Part shown: positions 53,618-63,509 of the stretch, in pieces
Position numbering within the stretch: the first letter of the stretch is position 1
Layout of the letters: the number at the start of each line of letters is the position of its first letter
Origin: Bacteroidota bacterium
GTDB taxonomy: Bacteria > Bacteroidota > Bacteroidia > Flavobacteriales_D > Crocinitomicaceae
Direction: 5' to 3'
Length of the DNA stretch: 64,000 nucleotides
NCBI GenBank assembly: GCA_016866255.1
Contig: VGMY01000007.1
Coordinates: forward strand, 25,779 to 89,778
Position numbers and translations under genes: made by a program
The notes under the pieces: generated by a model
The model's database searches: none
Told to the model about the DNA's origin: nothing
What the model saw: only the letters and a program-made list of their open reading frames with translations

Positions 53618-56600
53618 ATGAATTTTTCTCGATTGAACGTGTTGATTGGCTGGTCGATTTTTTCCGTTGCCACGCTTGTTTATTTGATGACCATGGAGTC
53701 GACTGCCAGCTTGTGGGATTGTGGCGAATACATTACTGCCGCGTATAAACTGGAAGTTGGACATCCGCCGGGAGCGCCGTTATTTATGGTACTTGGCAGG
53801 TTATTTTCATTTTTTGCGCAACCGGAATCTGTTGCATTATGGATTAATGGTCTCTCAGCGCTTTCAAGTTCATTCACCATTTTGTTTATGTTTTGGTCGC
53901 TCACCCTGTTATTGCGAAAACTTACCAATAGCGCTAATTCCAAAGATCAGGTAATGGTATTGGTTTCAGCAGCCATCGCTTCGCTCGCCTACATGTTTTC
54001 GGACTCTTTTTGGTTTTCAGCTGTTGAAGGCGAAGTTTATGCCATGGCCTCGCTCTTCACGGCAATCATTTTTTGGGCAGCGCTTAAATGGGACGAAGAA
54101 ATGCGCGCAGCGGATCAAATTTCGGCCAGCGCTCCAAACCGTTGGATTTTAATCATTTTCTTCCTGTTAGGACTGGCCGTTGGGGTCCACTTGCTTGGTA
54201 TTTTAGTTGTCCCAGCAATCGGTTACATCATCTATTTCAACATCACCGAAAAAACTACGTTAAAAGGCCTGGTTTTAACTGGTTTGATTTCAGTTTTATC
54301 CCTCGGTTTTATTCAAGAAGGAATTATTCCGGGGTCGATTTCATTGGCCAGTAAATTAGAAGTTGGCTTCGTAAATTCATTGGGTCTTCCTTTTTTTAGC
54401 GGCACCGTATTTTTCTTTATCCTGTTAACTGGCGCGTGCGTATTGGCTATTCGTTATGCGCACCGCAAAAACAAAACGCTACTTTACAACGTGGTGATGG
54501 GGCTTACCTTGTTGCTAATTGGTTACGGTTCATTCGCTGTTATCGTCATAAGATCCAACGCCAATACCCCTTTGGATGAGAATGACCCTGAAAACTTAGT
54601 TACCCTGCATTCCTACTTAAAACGTGAACAGTACGGCTCCAACCCAATTTTATCCGGTCCCTACTGGAATTCATACCGTCTCAATGAAGTTCTTGACGAC
54701 AACGGTCGGCCAAGAATTACCTCCCGAGATGGTTGGGGAGATTTGTCGCCCTTTTACCTTCGACGATTTGTTGTCCAAGAAGGGGATAGCGACATTAAAG
54801 CTTTTATTAGTGAGTCGGATGCGCAGGCTTGGGTAAAAGTTAACCGAGGAGCCTACACCATCACCGAAAAATACTACGAAAGCAATGCCTCCATTCGAAC
54901 TGGAGCGGAACCCGCTTACGAACAAACCACGCTTTTCCCACGAATGTACGACGCGAACGATCCCAATAAGATTGAGGGCTACAAAAGTTGGAGTGGTTAT
55001 GATCCCAACGACGGCGCAAACGAAGAAATTGGCCGGGACGGCTTACGCTTACCCTCCATGTCGGAAAATTTAACGTATTTCTTCCGCTATCAAGTAGATT
55101 GGATGTACGTCCGTTACCTGCTCTGGAACTTTGCCGGGCGTCAAAATGATATTCAAGGCAACGGCGACAACTTAAGAGGCAACTGGATCAGCGGTATAGA
55201 AATGTTGGATGCTCCAAGGGTTGGCCCTTCCGACTCACAACCTTATTTTACCTCTGAAAACGCGGCCCACAACCAATTCTTTCTTATCCCTTTGGCTTTG
55301 ATTTTATTGGGTATATTTTTTCATTTTCACCGCGCCCCAAAGGACGCGTTCGTGCTATCGTTGGCCTTTCTTTTTACGGGAATTGCCATTTTGGTTTATC
55401 TGAACCAAAAACCCTTTGAGCCGAGGGAGCGGGATTATGCTTATTCAGGATCTTTTTATTTTTTCTGCATGTGGATGGCCTTCGGCGTTTACGCGCTTTA
55501 TGATTTCGCCACGAACTTCGACAAGAAAACCATGCTTAAATTGGGGTATTTTATTGGGGGGGGGTTAGTGCTGTGTTTAATATTCGGATACGGGGGCGCA
55601 TGGCTTTTCTCGGCGCTGATCATCGCTTTAATGATTGGGATAAGTTACGGCCTAGGTCGAATGAAACAAACAAAGCTCACCCTGGGTGTAATTTCTGCCC
55701 TTGGAATGTTTGCCCCTGTGCTAATGGGTTTTCAAGGATGGGATGACCATGATCGAAGTGGGAAAACTTCCGCGAGAGATCTTGCCTATAACTATTTAAA
55801 TTCGTGCAAAAAGAACGGGATCCTTTTCACCAACGGCGACAACGACACCTTTCCCTTGTGGTATTTGCAAGAAGTGGAGGGAAAACGAACCGATGTGCGC
55901 GTTTGCAATCTATCCCTCATGGGAACCGATTGGTACACGAATCAAATGAAGCTGAAAGCCTATGAATCGGATATGCTGCCGATTAAATTTAGAGAAGACC
56001 AGATTTTAATGTATTCCGGTAATACGGACCAAGTTTATTTTATTTCATTAGCGGATATGGCATCCGTGGGTGCTTCGGACGATTTGATGAAGCGCGTAAT
56101 TAACCTGCGCCTAAAAAGAAACCGAACAAAAGCCGTGCAAACCGTGGCTTATTTCAATGCCAATTTAAATTTGTTGCGGCCAGCCCTCACAGCTAGTACC
56201 CCTGCGAGCCAAGCGGCGCTGGATAAAACATTCAGCCTGCTTGCAAGCTCAGATACCTCCAATATTACCAATACCATGCTGGAAAAGTTTCGAGGAATCA
56301 ACCTGCTCTTCGATCGAATCCGAGCCGGAGACATTACCTTAGATAAAAATTCCATAGAAAACGTCCAACAGCTTATTTCCGATCTGGAAAAACCGTGGTC
56401 AACAGTGGATTTGGCGGAAGCCATGGCCTTCGTACGAGAGGACAACAACCAGATTGTTTTAGAAGGGGGAAATGCCACCAGTTTTTTCCCCTCTAACACC
56501 TTTAGCCTCAAAGTAAACGAAAAAAATCTAGTTGCCTCAGGCATAGTTGACCAAAAGGCCTTGAATCGTTGTGCCGATGAACTTGTTTTTGCCTTTAAAG

Positions 56601-57637
56601 AGGACCAAGATCCTTACCTAACCCGCGATGAGCTAATGATGATGGAAATTGTCGCGAATAACGATTGGAAAAGGGGCATATATTTCTCCAGCAATCGAGG
56701 GTCTAGTTTTTCTCTCGCGCTGCTTTCCTATGGTTGGGTAAAACAAGTTGGTATGGCCTATGTTTTAACCCCGCTCAACCCGATGACCAAGGGCCAACCC
56801 AATTTCTATGACCTGCAAGAAATGTATCGCAATATTACTTCGGTCTATCAATATGGCGCAATGGCAAATCCAAAAGTATTGACCGACTACTACGCCCGAA
56901 GGCATACAACGCAATTTCGGGCAAACTTTCTATTGCTTGCCGAACAACTTTATCTCGAAAATAAGCGCGAACAGGCTATTAAGGTACTAAATCAATCGTT
57001 AGCGGTTATGCCTGCCGAAATTGTTATTGATATGGGAGAGGTTCACGGATGTGACCCCCTGAATATGTTGAGTTATAATGCCCAGCACCAATCTTACTCA
57101 TATATGGATCAACAGGTCAGGGCTAAATGCAGTGGAAATTTGAACGAGTATGTTCAATTGTATTATTTGTGTAAATCATTTAACAAGGGGGAACAATTAG
57201 GAAACAAGGTACTAGATCAGTACGAAAGCGTCTTAAAATTTTACAAAAACACCTCTGCTCAAATCTGCACAAAACTTGACAATGCGGCCGAACTTTTTGC
57301 GGTAACGGACGGGATATTCAAAATGCATTCAACCCTTCAAGATCCCAGCGTCAATGCAGTGAATTCGAAATTTTCTGAACGTTTAATGAAAAACATTAAC
57401 CAGATATATAAAAGCATCTTGCCCAAATTATCCGCAGAACTTATTCGCTTAGGAAACGAACACGATGAGCCCGTTTCGAGCGGAGCAGGGAATTACAGCC
57501 AACAATATGGGTCTTTAAATCAAAACCTAGAGGCTATTGGCCAACATTACGGGTATTTAGAAAGGACTGCACCAGCTCCTTCCCCACCCAATACAAGCGA
57601 AACGCCTGTTCCCCTTCCAATGCTACGAGGGCAATAG
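53618..57637 (+). CDS. DUF2723 large membrane protein (PMT-like)
   Basis: 1339 residues. N-terminal ~45% is polytopic with several membrane helices; the family start TMESTASLWDCGEYITAAYKL followed by HPPGAPLF is typical of DUF2723 proteins, related to protein O-mannosyltransferases (acidic residue and loop layout). The remainder is a large soluble region, with FTNGDNDTFPLWYLQEVEG as another family block. A lipid-linked glycosyl transferase to protein or glycan is the best guess; no substrate is known. A longer frame (53483) would overlap the tRNA and is rejected; ATG 53618 is used. Contains a nine-G run at 55556-55564. Two bases separate it from the deacetylase gene. Confidence 0.85.
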   Translation: MNFSRLNVLIGWSIFSVATLVYLMTMESTASLWDCGEYITAAYKLEVGHPPGAPLFMVLGRLFSFFAQPESVALWINGLSALSSSFTILFMFWSLTLLLRKLTNSANSKDQVMVLVSAAIASLAYMFSDSFWFSAVEGEVYAMASLFTAIIFWAALKWDEEMRAADQISASAPNRWILIIFFLLGLAVGVHLLGILVVPAIGYIIYFNITEKTTLKGLVLTGLISVLSLGFIQEGIIPGSISLASKLEVGFVNSLGLPFFSGTVFFFILLTGACVLAIRYAHRKNKTLLYNVVMGLTLLLIGYGSFAVIVIRSNANTPLDENDPENLVTLHSYLKREQYGSNPILSGPYWNSYRLNEVLDDNGRPRITSRDGWGDLSPFYLRRFVVQEGDSDIKAFISESDAQAWVKVNRGAYTITEKYYESNASIRTGAEPAYEQTTLFPRMYDANDPNKIEGYKSWSGYDPNDGANEEIGRDGLRLPSMSENLTYFFRYQVDWMYVRYLLWNFAGRQNDIQGNGDNLRGNWISGIEMLDAPRVGPSDSQPYFTSENAAHNQFFLIPLALILLGIFFHFHRAPKDAFVLSLAFLFTGIAILVYLNQKPFEPRERDYAYSGSFYFFCMWMAFGVYALYDFATNFDKKTMLKLGYFIGGGLVLCLIFGYGGAWLFSALIIALMIGISYGLGRMKQTKLTLGVISALGMFAPVLMGFQGWDDHDRSGKTSARDLAYNYLNSCKKNGILFTNGDNDTFPLWYLQEVEGKRTDVRVCNLSLMGTDWYTNQMKLKAYESDMLPIKFREDQILMYSGNTDQVYFISLADMASVGASDDLMKRVINLRLKRNRTKAVQTVAYFNANLNLLRPALTASTPASQAALDKTFSLLASSDTSNITNTMLEKFRGINLLFDRIRAGDITLDKNSIENVQQLISDLEKPWSTVDLAEAMAFVREDNNQIVLEGGNATSFFPSNTFSLKVNEKNLVASGIVDQKALNRCADELVFAFKEDQDPYLTRDELMMMEIVANNDWKRGIYFSSNRGSSFSLALLSYGWVKQVGMAYVLTPLNPMTKGQPNFYDLQEMYRNITSVYQYGAMANPKVLTDYYARRHTTQFRANFLLLAEQLYLENKREQAIKVLNQSLAVMPAEIVIDMGEVHGCDPLNMLSYNAQHQSYSYMDQQVRAKCSGNLNEYVQLYYLCKSFNKGEQLGNKVLDQYESVLKFYKNTSAQICTKLDNAAELFAVTDGIFKMHSTLQDPSVNAVNSKFSERLMKNINQIYKSILPKLSAELIRLGNEHDEPVSSGAGNYSQQYGSLNQNLEAIGQHYGYLERTAPAPSPPNTSETPVPLPMLRGQ

Positions 57638-57639
57638 CG

Positions 57640-58251
57640 ATGAACCGAGTTACCATTCGAATTTTACGCAGTTTATTTCCCAAATGGATTTGGTTTAACG
57701 ACCATTCAGAAGGGGTCACCGTTACGTTTGACGACGGTCCTCATCCTGATGCAACACCTATAGTTCTTGAGATTTTAAAAAAACACCAAGTTCAAGCGGT
57801 TTTTTTTTGCGTAGGTAAGAGTGTAGAAAAATATCCGGCGCTTTTTCAGCAGATTGTTCGGGAAGGGCACCTTGTTGGTAATCATACTTATCATCACGAA
57901 AACGGGTGGCTAACAGATGCTCAAACTTACTTGGCCTCTGTGGATCGTTGTGCGAGCGTCTTTGAGAGCCGTTTATTTCGTCCCCCTTACGGAAAACTGC
58001 CGGGGTTTACGACTCAAAAAATATTAAGTCGAGGGTATAAAATTGTTCTATGGTCGTGGTTTAGCTACGATTTTCACCCCAAAATGACCTTGAAAAAACT
58101 CAATAAACGCATCCAAAACATTTCAGGAGGCGACATCTTAGTTTTTCACGATAACGCTAAAACCGCCGGAAAAATCGGCGATTATTTAGAGCTTACCCTT
58201 TCGAATTTGGTTTTGCGAAAAATACCCACACAACCCTTAAATACAACATGA
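57640..58251 (+). CDS. Polysaccharide deacetylase (NodB-like)
   Basis: 203-residue carbohydrate esterase 4 domain. Motif 1 TFDDGPHPDA with the catalytic/metal Asps, motif 2 GNHTYHH with the metal histidines, motif 3 RPPYG, motif 4 SYDFHPK region and motif 5 LVFHD. It lacks an evident signal peptide; the N-terminus is polar with a short hydrophobic patch, so location is unclear. Removes N-acetyl groups from sugar polymers such as peptidoglycan or surface glycans. Overlaps the histidine kinase gene by four bases. Confidence 0.9.
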   Translation: MNRVTIRILRSLFPKWIWFNDHSEGVTVTFDDGPHPDATPIVLEILKKHQVQAVFFCVGKSVEKYPALFQQIVREGHLVGNHTYHHENGWLTDAQTYLASVDRCASVFESRLFRPPYGKLPGFTTQKILSRGYKIVLWSWFSYDFHPKMTLKKLNKRIQNISGGDILVFHDNAKTAGKIGDYLELTLSNLVLRKIPTQPLNTT

Positions 58252-59108
58252 AAACTACGCGCAGTAAAACTCTCCTAATCTTCCTATCGCTTTACATTCT
58301 GCTCCAATTTTGTTGGTGGGGATACCTGCTTTTACAGAGCAATTCAACTAAAATGCTGATGGTATTGGGGGAGGGGACCGTTTTTCTTGCGATCCTTTTC
58401 TACGGAATTGGGCGTTTGTACAGCAGCATTCAACAGGAATTGGCACTGCATCAAAGACAAAGCAATTTTCTGCTGTCCGTGACTCATGAATTAAAAACGC
58501 CTTTGGCAAGCGTGCAGCTGGTTTTGCAAACTATGTTGAAACGCTCGTTTGAAGGAAGGCAATTAAAAGAATTTACCGAAAAGGCCCTAGATGAGAACAA
58601 AAAATCCCAACAGCTCATTGAAAACATTTTACAAGCATCGGGCCTCGAGCAAAAGGCCCTCAATGTGCACCTAACCCAGGTTGCGCCTCAGGAATTCCTT
58701 CGCGAATTTACCTTGCATTTTCCTGAGTCAAAATATAACATCCTTTGGAAAAGTCAAGACAACACCCCTTTCCAATGCGATATTCATATGTTGACGTTCA
58801 TTTTAAAAAACCTCATCGAAAATGGATTTAAATATGGAGGCACCCAAATTTGCGTGGAATTTATTGCTCAAAAAACATCCCTTGAAATACACGTAATCGA
58901 CAACGGCATTGGAGTCTTAGAAATGGATCGCCCTTATATTTTTGATAAATTTTACCGCTCTGGAAACGATCAAATCAGAGAGCGCAGCGGTACGGGATTA
59001 GGCCTTTACATTGCTCGCGAAATGGCTGTGCTTCAGGGGGGTGGTTTAAATTACCAAGCCTTGTCCAAGGGTTCGTGCTTCATCGTATCTTTGCCCTATG
59101 GCAAATAA
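58248..59108 (+). CDS. Sensor histidine kinase, orphan
   Basis: 286 residues. Two membrane helices (LLIFLSLYILLQFCWWGYLLL and MLMVLGEGTVFLAILFYGIG) with almost no periplasmic loop, so it probably senses within the membrane. H-box SVTHELKTPLA with the phospho-His; N-box LKNLIENGFKYG; G1 DNGIG; G2 GTGLGLYIA. No response regulator gene is adjacent. Overlaps the deacetylase gene by four bases and gpmI by eleven. Confidence 0.92.
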   Translation: MKTTRSKTLLIFLSLYILLQFCWWGYLLLQSNSTKMLMVLGEGTVFLAILFYGIGRLYSSIQQELALHQRQSNFLLSVTHELKTPLASVQLVLQTMLKRSFEGRQLKEFTEKALDENKKSQQLIENILQASGLEQKALNVHLTQVAPQEFLREFTLHFPESKYNILWKSQDNTPFQCDIHMLTFILKNLIENGFKYGGTQICVEFIAQKTSLEIHVIDNGIGVLEMDRPYIFDKFYRSGNDQIRERSGTGLGLYIAREMAVLQGGGLNYQALSKGSCFIVSLPYGK

Positions 59109-60609
59109 AGCGGCGCTCATTATTCTCGATGGATGGGGGATTGGAGATCAGAGCCGCGCTGATGCTATCTACCATGCTCATACGCCTTTCATGGACCATC
59201 TTTATGCCAATAATCCCTCCTCAACTCTTACAACGTGTGGCGAGGCAGTAGGCCTTCCAAGCGGGCAGATGGGAAATTCGGAAGTCGGACACCTGAACCT
59301 CGGGGCAGGTAGGGTTATTTATCAAGAATTAACCCGCATTAATCGCTCCATTGAGGACGGAAGTTTTTATAACAATCCTGTGCTCTCTGATGCATTATCC
59401 TATGCTAACCTAAACGGTAAAAAGGTGCATTTACTCGGCCTGGTTTCAAATGGAGGGGTCCATAGCGCATACCATCACCTGGAAGCCTTAATTCACCTTT
59501 GTACCAAGTCCAATGTAAAAAACACGTTCATTCATGCGATTACGGATGGTCGGGATTGCAGTCCCAAAAGTGCACTAAAAGACCTTTCCCGTTTATTAAC
59601 GTTCGAAAGTGATGCGGTGAGGTTGGCTTCGATCATCGGACGATACTATGCCATGGACCGCGATAACCGATGGGAACGTATTGCTAAGGCCTATGAATTA
59701 TTCGTTCGCGGTCAAGGTAAAAAAACCAAAACCCCTTTATTGGAAATAACGCGTTACTATAAGCAGGGAGTTACCGACGAATTTTTGCCGGGTTTGGTGG
59801 TAGACCCAGCCGGAATCATTGAACAAGGAGACGTGGTGATCAGTTTCAATTTCCGGACCGATCGCCCACGAGAAATTACCAAGGCCTTGACTCAACAAGC
59901 TTTTCCTGAACACGGAATGGTTCCTCTCAAGCTGCGATATCTTACAATGACTCCCTACGACGAAACTTTTCAAAACGTTGAGGTAATTTTTGATAAAACG
60001 GCATTAAAAAATACGCTAGGGGAAATCCTCTCAAACGAACAAATACGTCAGGTACGAATTGCTGAAACGGAAAAATACCCTCACGTCACGTATTTTTTCA
60101 ATGGCGGGAGAGAGGTGCCTTTCCCTCTTGAACACCGAATCATGGTGCCTTCACCTAAAGTACCAACCTATGATTTACAACCTGAGATGAGCGCGCCTGA
60201 GGTTACTGAACAACTTCTTGCTTATCTGGATAACCACCTTGCCGAATTCATCTGCCTTAATTACGCCAATCCTGATATGGTGGGGCATACGGGAAATTAT
60301 GCGGCAATTATCAAAGCCGTGGAAACAGTTGACCGCGAGTTGCGTCGTTTGGTGAATGATCTCATGAAAAAGAAGTATAACATCCTCGTCCTTGCTGACC
60401 ACGGAAATGCTGACCTTGCTGAAAACCCCGACGGCAGTTCCAATACCGCTCACAGCTTAAATCCCGTTCCCTGCATCTTAATCAATAGTTCCTTCCAACG
60501 GATGAATGGTGGAATTTTGGCGGATGTGGCTCCTACGCTCTTGGAACTCATGGATGTCCCCATTCCTCCCGAAATGACCGGACGATCCCTTATTATCAAA
60601 GAGGCTTAA
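59098..60609 (+). CDS. gpmI: 2,3-bisphosphoglycerate-independent phosphoglycerate mutase
   Basis: 503 residues. Interconverts 3- and 2-phosphoglycerate with Mn2+; alkaline-phosphatase superfamily. N-terminal Asp in ILDGWGIGD, nucleophile Ser in GNSEVGHLNLGAGR, HAITDGRDCSP, and C-terminal metal site ADHGNADLAEN. Length is typical. ATG at 59098, inside the last codons of the kinase gene. Last gene of the plus-strand run; converges on the TPR gene with a ten-base gap and no terminator visible. Confidence 0.97.
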   Translation: MANKAALIILDGWGIGDQSRADAIYHAHTPFMDHLYANNPSSTLTTCGEAVGLPSGQMGNSEVGHLNLGAGRVIYQELTRINRSIEDGSFYNNPVLSDALSYANLNGKKVHLLGLVSNGGVHSAYHHLEALIHLCTKSNVKNTFIHAITDGRDCSPKSALKDLSRLLTFESDAVRLASIIGRYYAMDRDNRWERIAKAYELFVRGQGKKTKTPLLEITRYYKQGVTDEFLPGLVVDPAGIIEQGDVVISFNFRTDRPREITKALTQQAFPEHGMVPLKLRYLTMTPYDETFQNVEVIFDKTALKNTLGEILSNEQIRQVRIAETEKYPHVTYFFNGGREVPFPLEHRIMVPSPKVPTYDLQPEMSAPEVTEQLLAYLDNHLAEFICLNYANPDMVGHTGNYAAIIKAVETVDRELRRLVNDLMKKKYNILVLADHGNADLAENPDGSSNTAHSLNPVPCILINSSFQRMNGGILADVAPTLLELMDVPIPPEMTGRSLIIKEA

Positions 60610-60619
60610 GCCCTTTAAA

Positions 60620-62260
60620 TTATTTTATCCCCAAAATTTGCTTTGCTTGGGCATCGCTGGGATCTACATCGTATACGATTTGAAAGTATTCTTTCGCCTT
60701 TACAGGATCTTTCTCCGAGGAAGCCCCGTAATATCCTCCCATATACCGAGCCGACTCAATCACCATTTTCTTATTGGACTCTTTTTTTCGATCATCGCCT
60801 ACTACAATCTCCAAAACTTTTGAGTAATAAGGCTTGGCCAACCAAAGAGCATTGGTGGGATCCATTTGAAAATTACATCTTCCTCTCCACATGTAAGCAG
60901 GCGCGTAATTAAGTGACATCGCCGCAACCTTAGCAAATAAAGTGTCTGCTTCCTTAAAGTTCTTAGGGCCCGAAAAATAGCACTGACCAAGGTTATAAAG
61001 CTCCTGCAGCGTCAACTCAACGACCGATTGGCGCCTCATGTAGGTTTCAATCGCCTTATCGTACTTCTTCATCCTCCAATATTCGCGGGCCATTTCTGAC
61101 GACAACTCTTTCAACGCGTTTTCGCTTAACAGCATGGCCTTTTCCCATTCCATCAACCCAAGCGAGTCGCTGCCCGTTTTCATTAAAAGGGCACCCCTCG
61201 TTTTAAAATCTAAGTAGGTAAGTTCCTTTTCCGGAGCCAGATTAAAAAACCGATTACTGGCGTCGAGACCTAGTTGCATGGCATTACTTAAGTTTTGGCA
61301 TTCTAGATACGATTTTGCTAAAATTCGCTCCGTATAAAAATTTATCAGCCCTTCTTGATTAACTCCCACAACCATTTCAATAGCCTCACAATATTGTTTC
61401 GCTTTATACAAGGCACCGGCATAACGGTAACGAGAATCTCGGTTGTTATTCAAGGCAAGAAACTTTTTCCAATCTTGAATGGCCAAATTCATTTTATCAA
61501 AACGCATTAACATTTCCGCCCGTTCTCGATATGCAGGAGCAAAGGTGGAATCAATCGCAATAGCCTCCTTATAAATTCTATTCGCCTCTACTTCGTTTTC
61601 CGCTGCTTGGTAAATGTTGGCAACGCGCAATTTACCCCGAGGTGATTTCGGATTTATTTCAAGTACCTTGTTATAACTTTTAATCGCCTCGTTTGCATTG
61701 AGGGCTGTGTTGTTGGTTAAGGCAATTTTTTTAGCTTGTTCATATAACGCATCTCCCTGCAATAAATAATTATCCTCGTTGGTAGGATCTTTTTCGATCG
61801 CCTCAAGCAATAGAGTAAGCGCTTGATCTAAATCTTTGATTTCAGACTTTATGTATCCTTCAGCTGCACCCCTTAACACTTCAGAACGCTTAGCAACTAA
61901 TTTTTTTCCTTTAGTTAATTCAAGGGCTTTATTAAGTTCAACCTGAGCGGCAGCCTTATCTCCTTTTATCCAAAGGGATCTTAACTTACCGACCATCGGC
62001 ATTGGATTGATGTTATCCACCTCGAACCCTTTATTCCAGGTTAAAACTGCAGAGTCTATTTCTCCTTTTTTGAAATAGCAATCGCCAAAATAGTAATAGG
62101 CATTTCCGTCATTTGGCGTTGTTGCAACCAATCTTTTAAAGTCTCGGAGCGCTTCAGGATACCGTTCATTGTTCGTTTTCTTAATCGCGTCGCCCAAGGA
62201 CTGACCCAATAAATTCAAAGTCGCACATACGAATAAGCCGAATAAAATATACTGCTTCAT
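60620..62260 (-). CDS. Exported TPR protein
   Basis: 546 residues; signal peptide (ILFGLFVCATLNLLGQS) followed by tandem TPR-type helical repeats, e.g. GNAYYYFGDCYFKKGEIDSAVL, NYLLQGDALYEQAKKIAL, AIKSYNKVLEINPKSPRGKLR, AIETYMRRQSVVELTLQELYNL. Predicted periplasmic adaptor. It follows the PstS-like lipoprotein by 78 bases and has its own perfect promoter in that gap. Function unknown; in many Bacteroidota it is found beside the TonB/PstS-like set. Confidence 0.9.
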   Translation of the reverse strand: MKQYILFGLFVCATLNLLGQSLGDAIKKTNNERYPEALRDFKRLVATTPNDGNAYYYFGDCYFKKGEIDSAVLTWNKGFEVDNINPMPMVGKLRSLWIKGDKAAAQVELNKALELTKGKKLVAKRSEVLRGAAEGYIKSEIKDLDQALTLLLEAIEKDPTNEDNYLLQGDALYEQAKKIALTNNTALNANEAIKSYNKVLEINPKSPRGKLRVANIYQAAENEVEANRIYKEAIAIDSTFAPAYRERAEMLMRFDKMNLAIQDWKKFLALNNNRDSRYRYAGALYKAKQYCEAIEMVVGVNQEGLINFYTERILAKSYLECQNLSNAMQLGLDASNRFFNLAPEKELTYLDFKTRGALLMKTGSDSLGLMEWEKAMLLSENALKELSSEMAREYWRMKKYDKAIETYMRRQSVVELTLQELYNLGQCYFSGPKNFKEADTLFAKVAAMSLNYAPAYMWRGRCNFQMDPTNALWLAKPYYSKVLEIVVGDDRKKESNKKMVIESARYMGGYYGASSEKDPVKAKEYFQIVYDVDPSDAQAKQILGIK

Positions 62261-62295
62261 GATGGTGTTTTTATACTTAATATCAATAAGGTTGC

Positions 62296-62326
62296 CAAAG
62301 TTACTTCGGTTTTAGGATAACACAAA
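62296..62326 (-). promoter_or_regulatory. Promoter for the TPR gene (TTTG-N19-TAACTTTG)
   Basis: Minus-strand TTTG at 62326-62323, a 19-base spacer and TAACTTTG at 62303-62296: perfect match. The leader to ATG 62260 is about 30 bases. Confidence 0.7.
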
Positions 62327-62338
62327 AGAAATTGTGAC

Positions 62339-63268
62339 TTAATTCGTTGTAAGTTGAATCAAACGAACAGGAGTCTTTGCAGGGACCAGTTCCGATTTTT
62401 GGACCAATAACTGTCCTTTCTCGCCAAGCATAAAAATCACGAATCCCGTATTCAGCCCAGCACGCCTACCCTTGTTAATTAACCACATTTCACGGTGTAA
62501 GGGGTATTCTTGCGTCCATATGGTTCCTGCGTAGGGCTGAAAACCAACTGCGCCCTCTACCTTGCTTACATACAACACTCTTAAACTGTCTAAAAAATTC
62601 ATAACATTAAGGTCTTCTTGGTCTGATATCCAATTCACTCCGATAAACCCTAACGCGTTGGGATTTGCTTTAACATAATTGATCACTTGTTCGTTAGACG
62701 ACAAAGCATACACGGAATTTGACAACGTTTTCTTTCCCGACAAGTTCGTCAAATAATTAAAATTTGCTGAATTAACTTTATCAAAAACCATTTTAACGGG
62801 CTTACCTGAGGCGGGCCACTTAGCACCATCTTCAGATAACCATGTTTTCAAGCGCCCAACGGAAACAGAGGTGTCCTTGTTCGAAGGGTGCACAATAAGC
62901 GCTACTGCGTCATAAGCCATTAAATGGCTTTTAACCTCTACATTTTGGGACTTCAAAAAATCTTTTTCCTTTTCGGTAAAATCTCTTGAGATACAAATGG
63001 TCTTTACTTTATTGGCAAAGAAACTGTCAATGATTTGCCCTTCGGATAAAAATTTAGGCGTTATCGTCGCTTTCGGAAACTGGCTCTCAAACGTATAGAT
63101 ACTTGTTAAAAAAAGAGGCCGATAGGAATCTTCAATCAATACGCTTGTTTTGCCCCTTCCGTGAGTATCGGTTTGATAGGCAAAAGGATTCTCGTGGGTT
63201 TCGCAAGCAACCAACAATACGATAAACAGGAGAAAGACGAAAGAGTGGTAAGTTTTACTCTTTTTCAT
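62339..63268 (-). CDS. PstS-like phosphate-binding lipoprotein
   Basis: 309 residues with lipobox LVACE (Cys ~22). The rest is a type II periplasmic substrate-binding fold resembling PstS: the segments FESQFPKATITPKFLSEGQ, SHLMAYDAVALIVHPSNKD and GFIGVNWISDQ. No pstCAB or phoU genes are nearby; instead tonB is upstream and a TPR gene downstream. It may bind phosphate or another anion for a TonB-driven route; unproven. Confidence 0.82.
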   Translation of the reverse strand: MKKSKTYHSFVFLLFIVLLVACETHENPFAYQTDTHGRGKTSVLIEDSYRPLFLTSIYTFESQFPKATITPKFLSEGQIIDSFFANKVKTICISRDFTEKEKDFLKSQNVEVKSHLMAYDAVALIVHPSNKDTSVSVGRLKTWLSEDGAKWPASGKPVKMVFDKVNSANFNYLTNLSGKKTLSNSVYALSSNEQVINYVKANPNALGFIGVNWISDQEDLNVMNFLDSLRVLYVSKVEGAVGFQPYAGTIWTQEYPLHREMWLINKGRRAGLNTGFVIFMLGEKGQLLVQKSELVPAKTPVRLIQLTTN

Positions 63269-63455
63269 GTTTGTATGCTTTTATTGCCCTGTAAAGCCTA
63301 AACAATCCATAAAAAAATAAGACTGCTATTAAAAAAACTCGGTTCCAACCCAAAAGGCTTGGAACGATATCACTAAAAGCCAAAAACCCTCCCAAAACAA
63401 GTGTGGCTAAAAACACACACATTCCTAACCCAAAATTTATTACCCTAAAATCCAT
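63255..63455 (-). CDS. Small two-helix membrane protein, unknown
   Basis: 66 residues, two predicted membrane helices (LGMCVFLATLVLGGFLAF and VFLIAVLFFYGLFRLYRAI) with a basic tail. ATG at 63455; a longer frame from TTG 63509 lies against the tonB stop. It overlaps the PstS-like gene by 14 bases, so the two are co-translated. Possibly an accessory of the TonB/ExbB/ExbD energy system, from position only. Confidence 0.65.
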   Translation of the reverse strand: MDFRVINFGLGMCVFLATLVLGGFLAFSDIVPSLLGWNRVFLIAVLFFYGLFRLYRAIKAYKHEKE

Positions 63456-63509
63456 ACCAAAAAAACCTTGGAAAACAGCTAGGAGATGTTGCTTTTGCAA
63501 GCGAATCAA

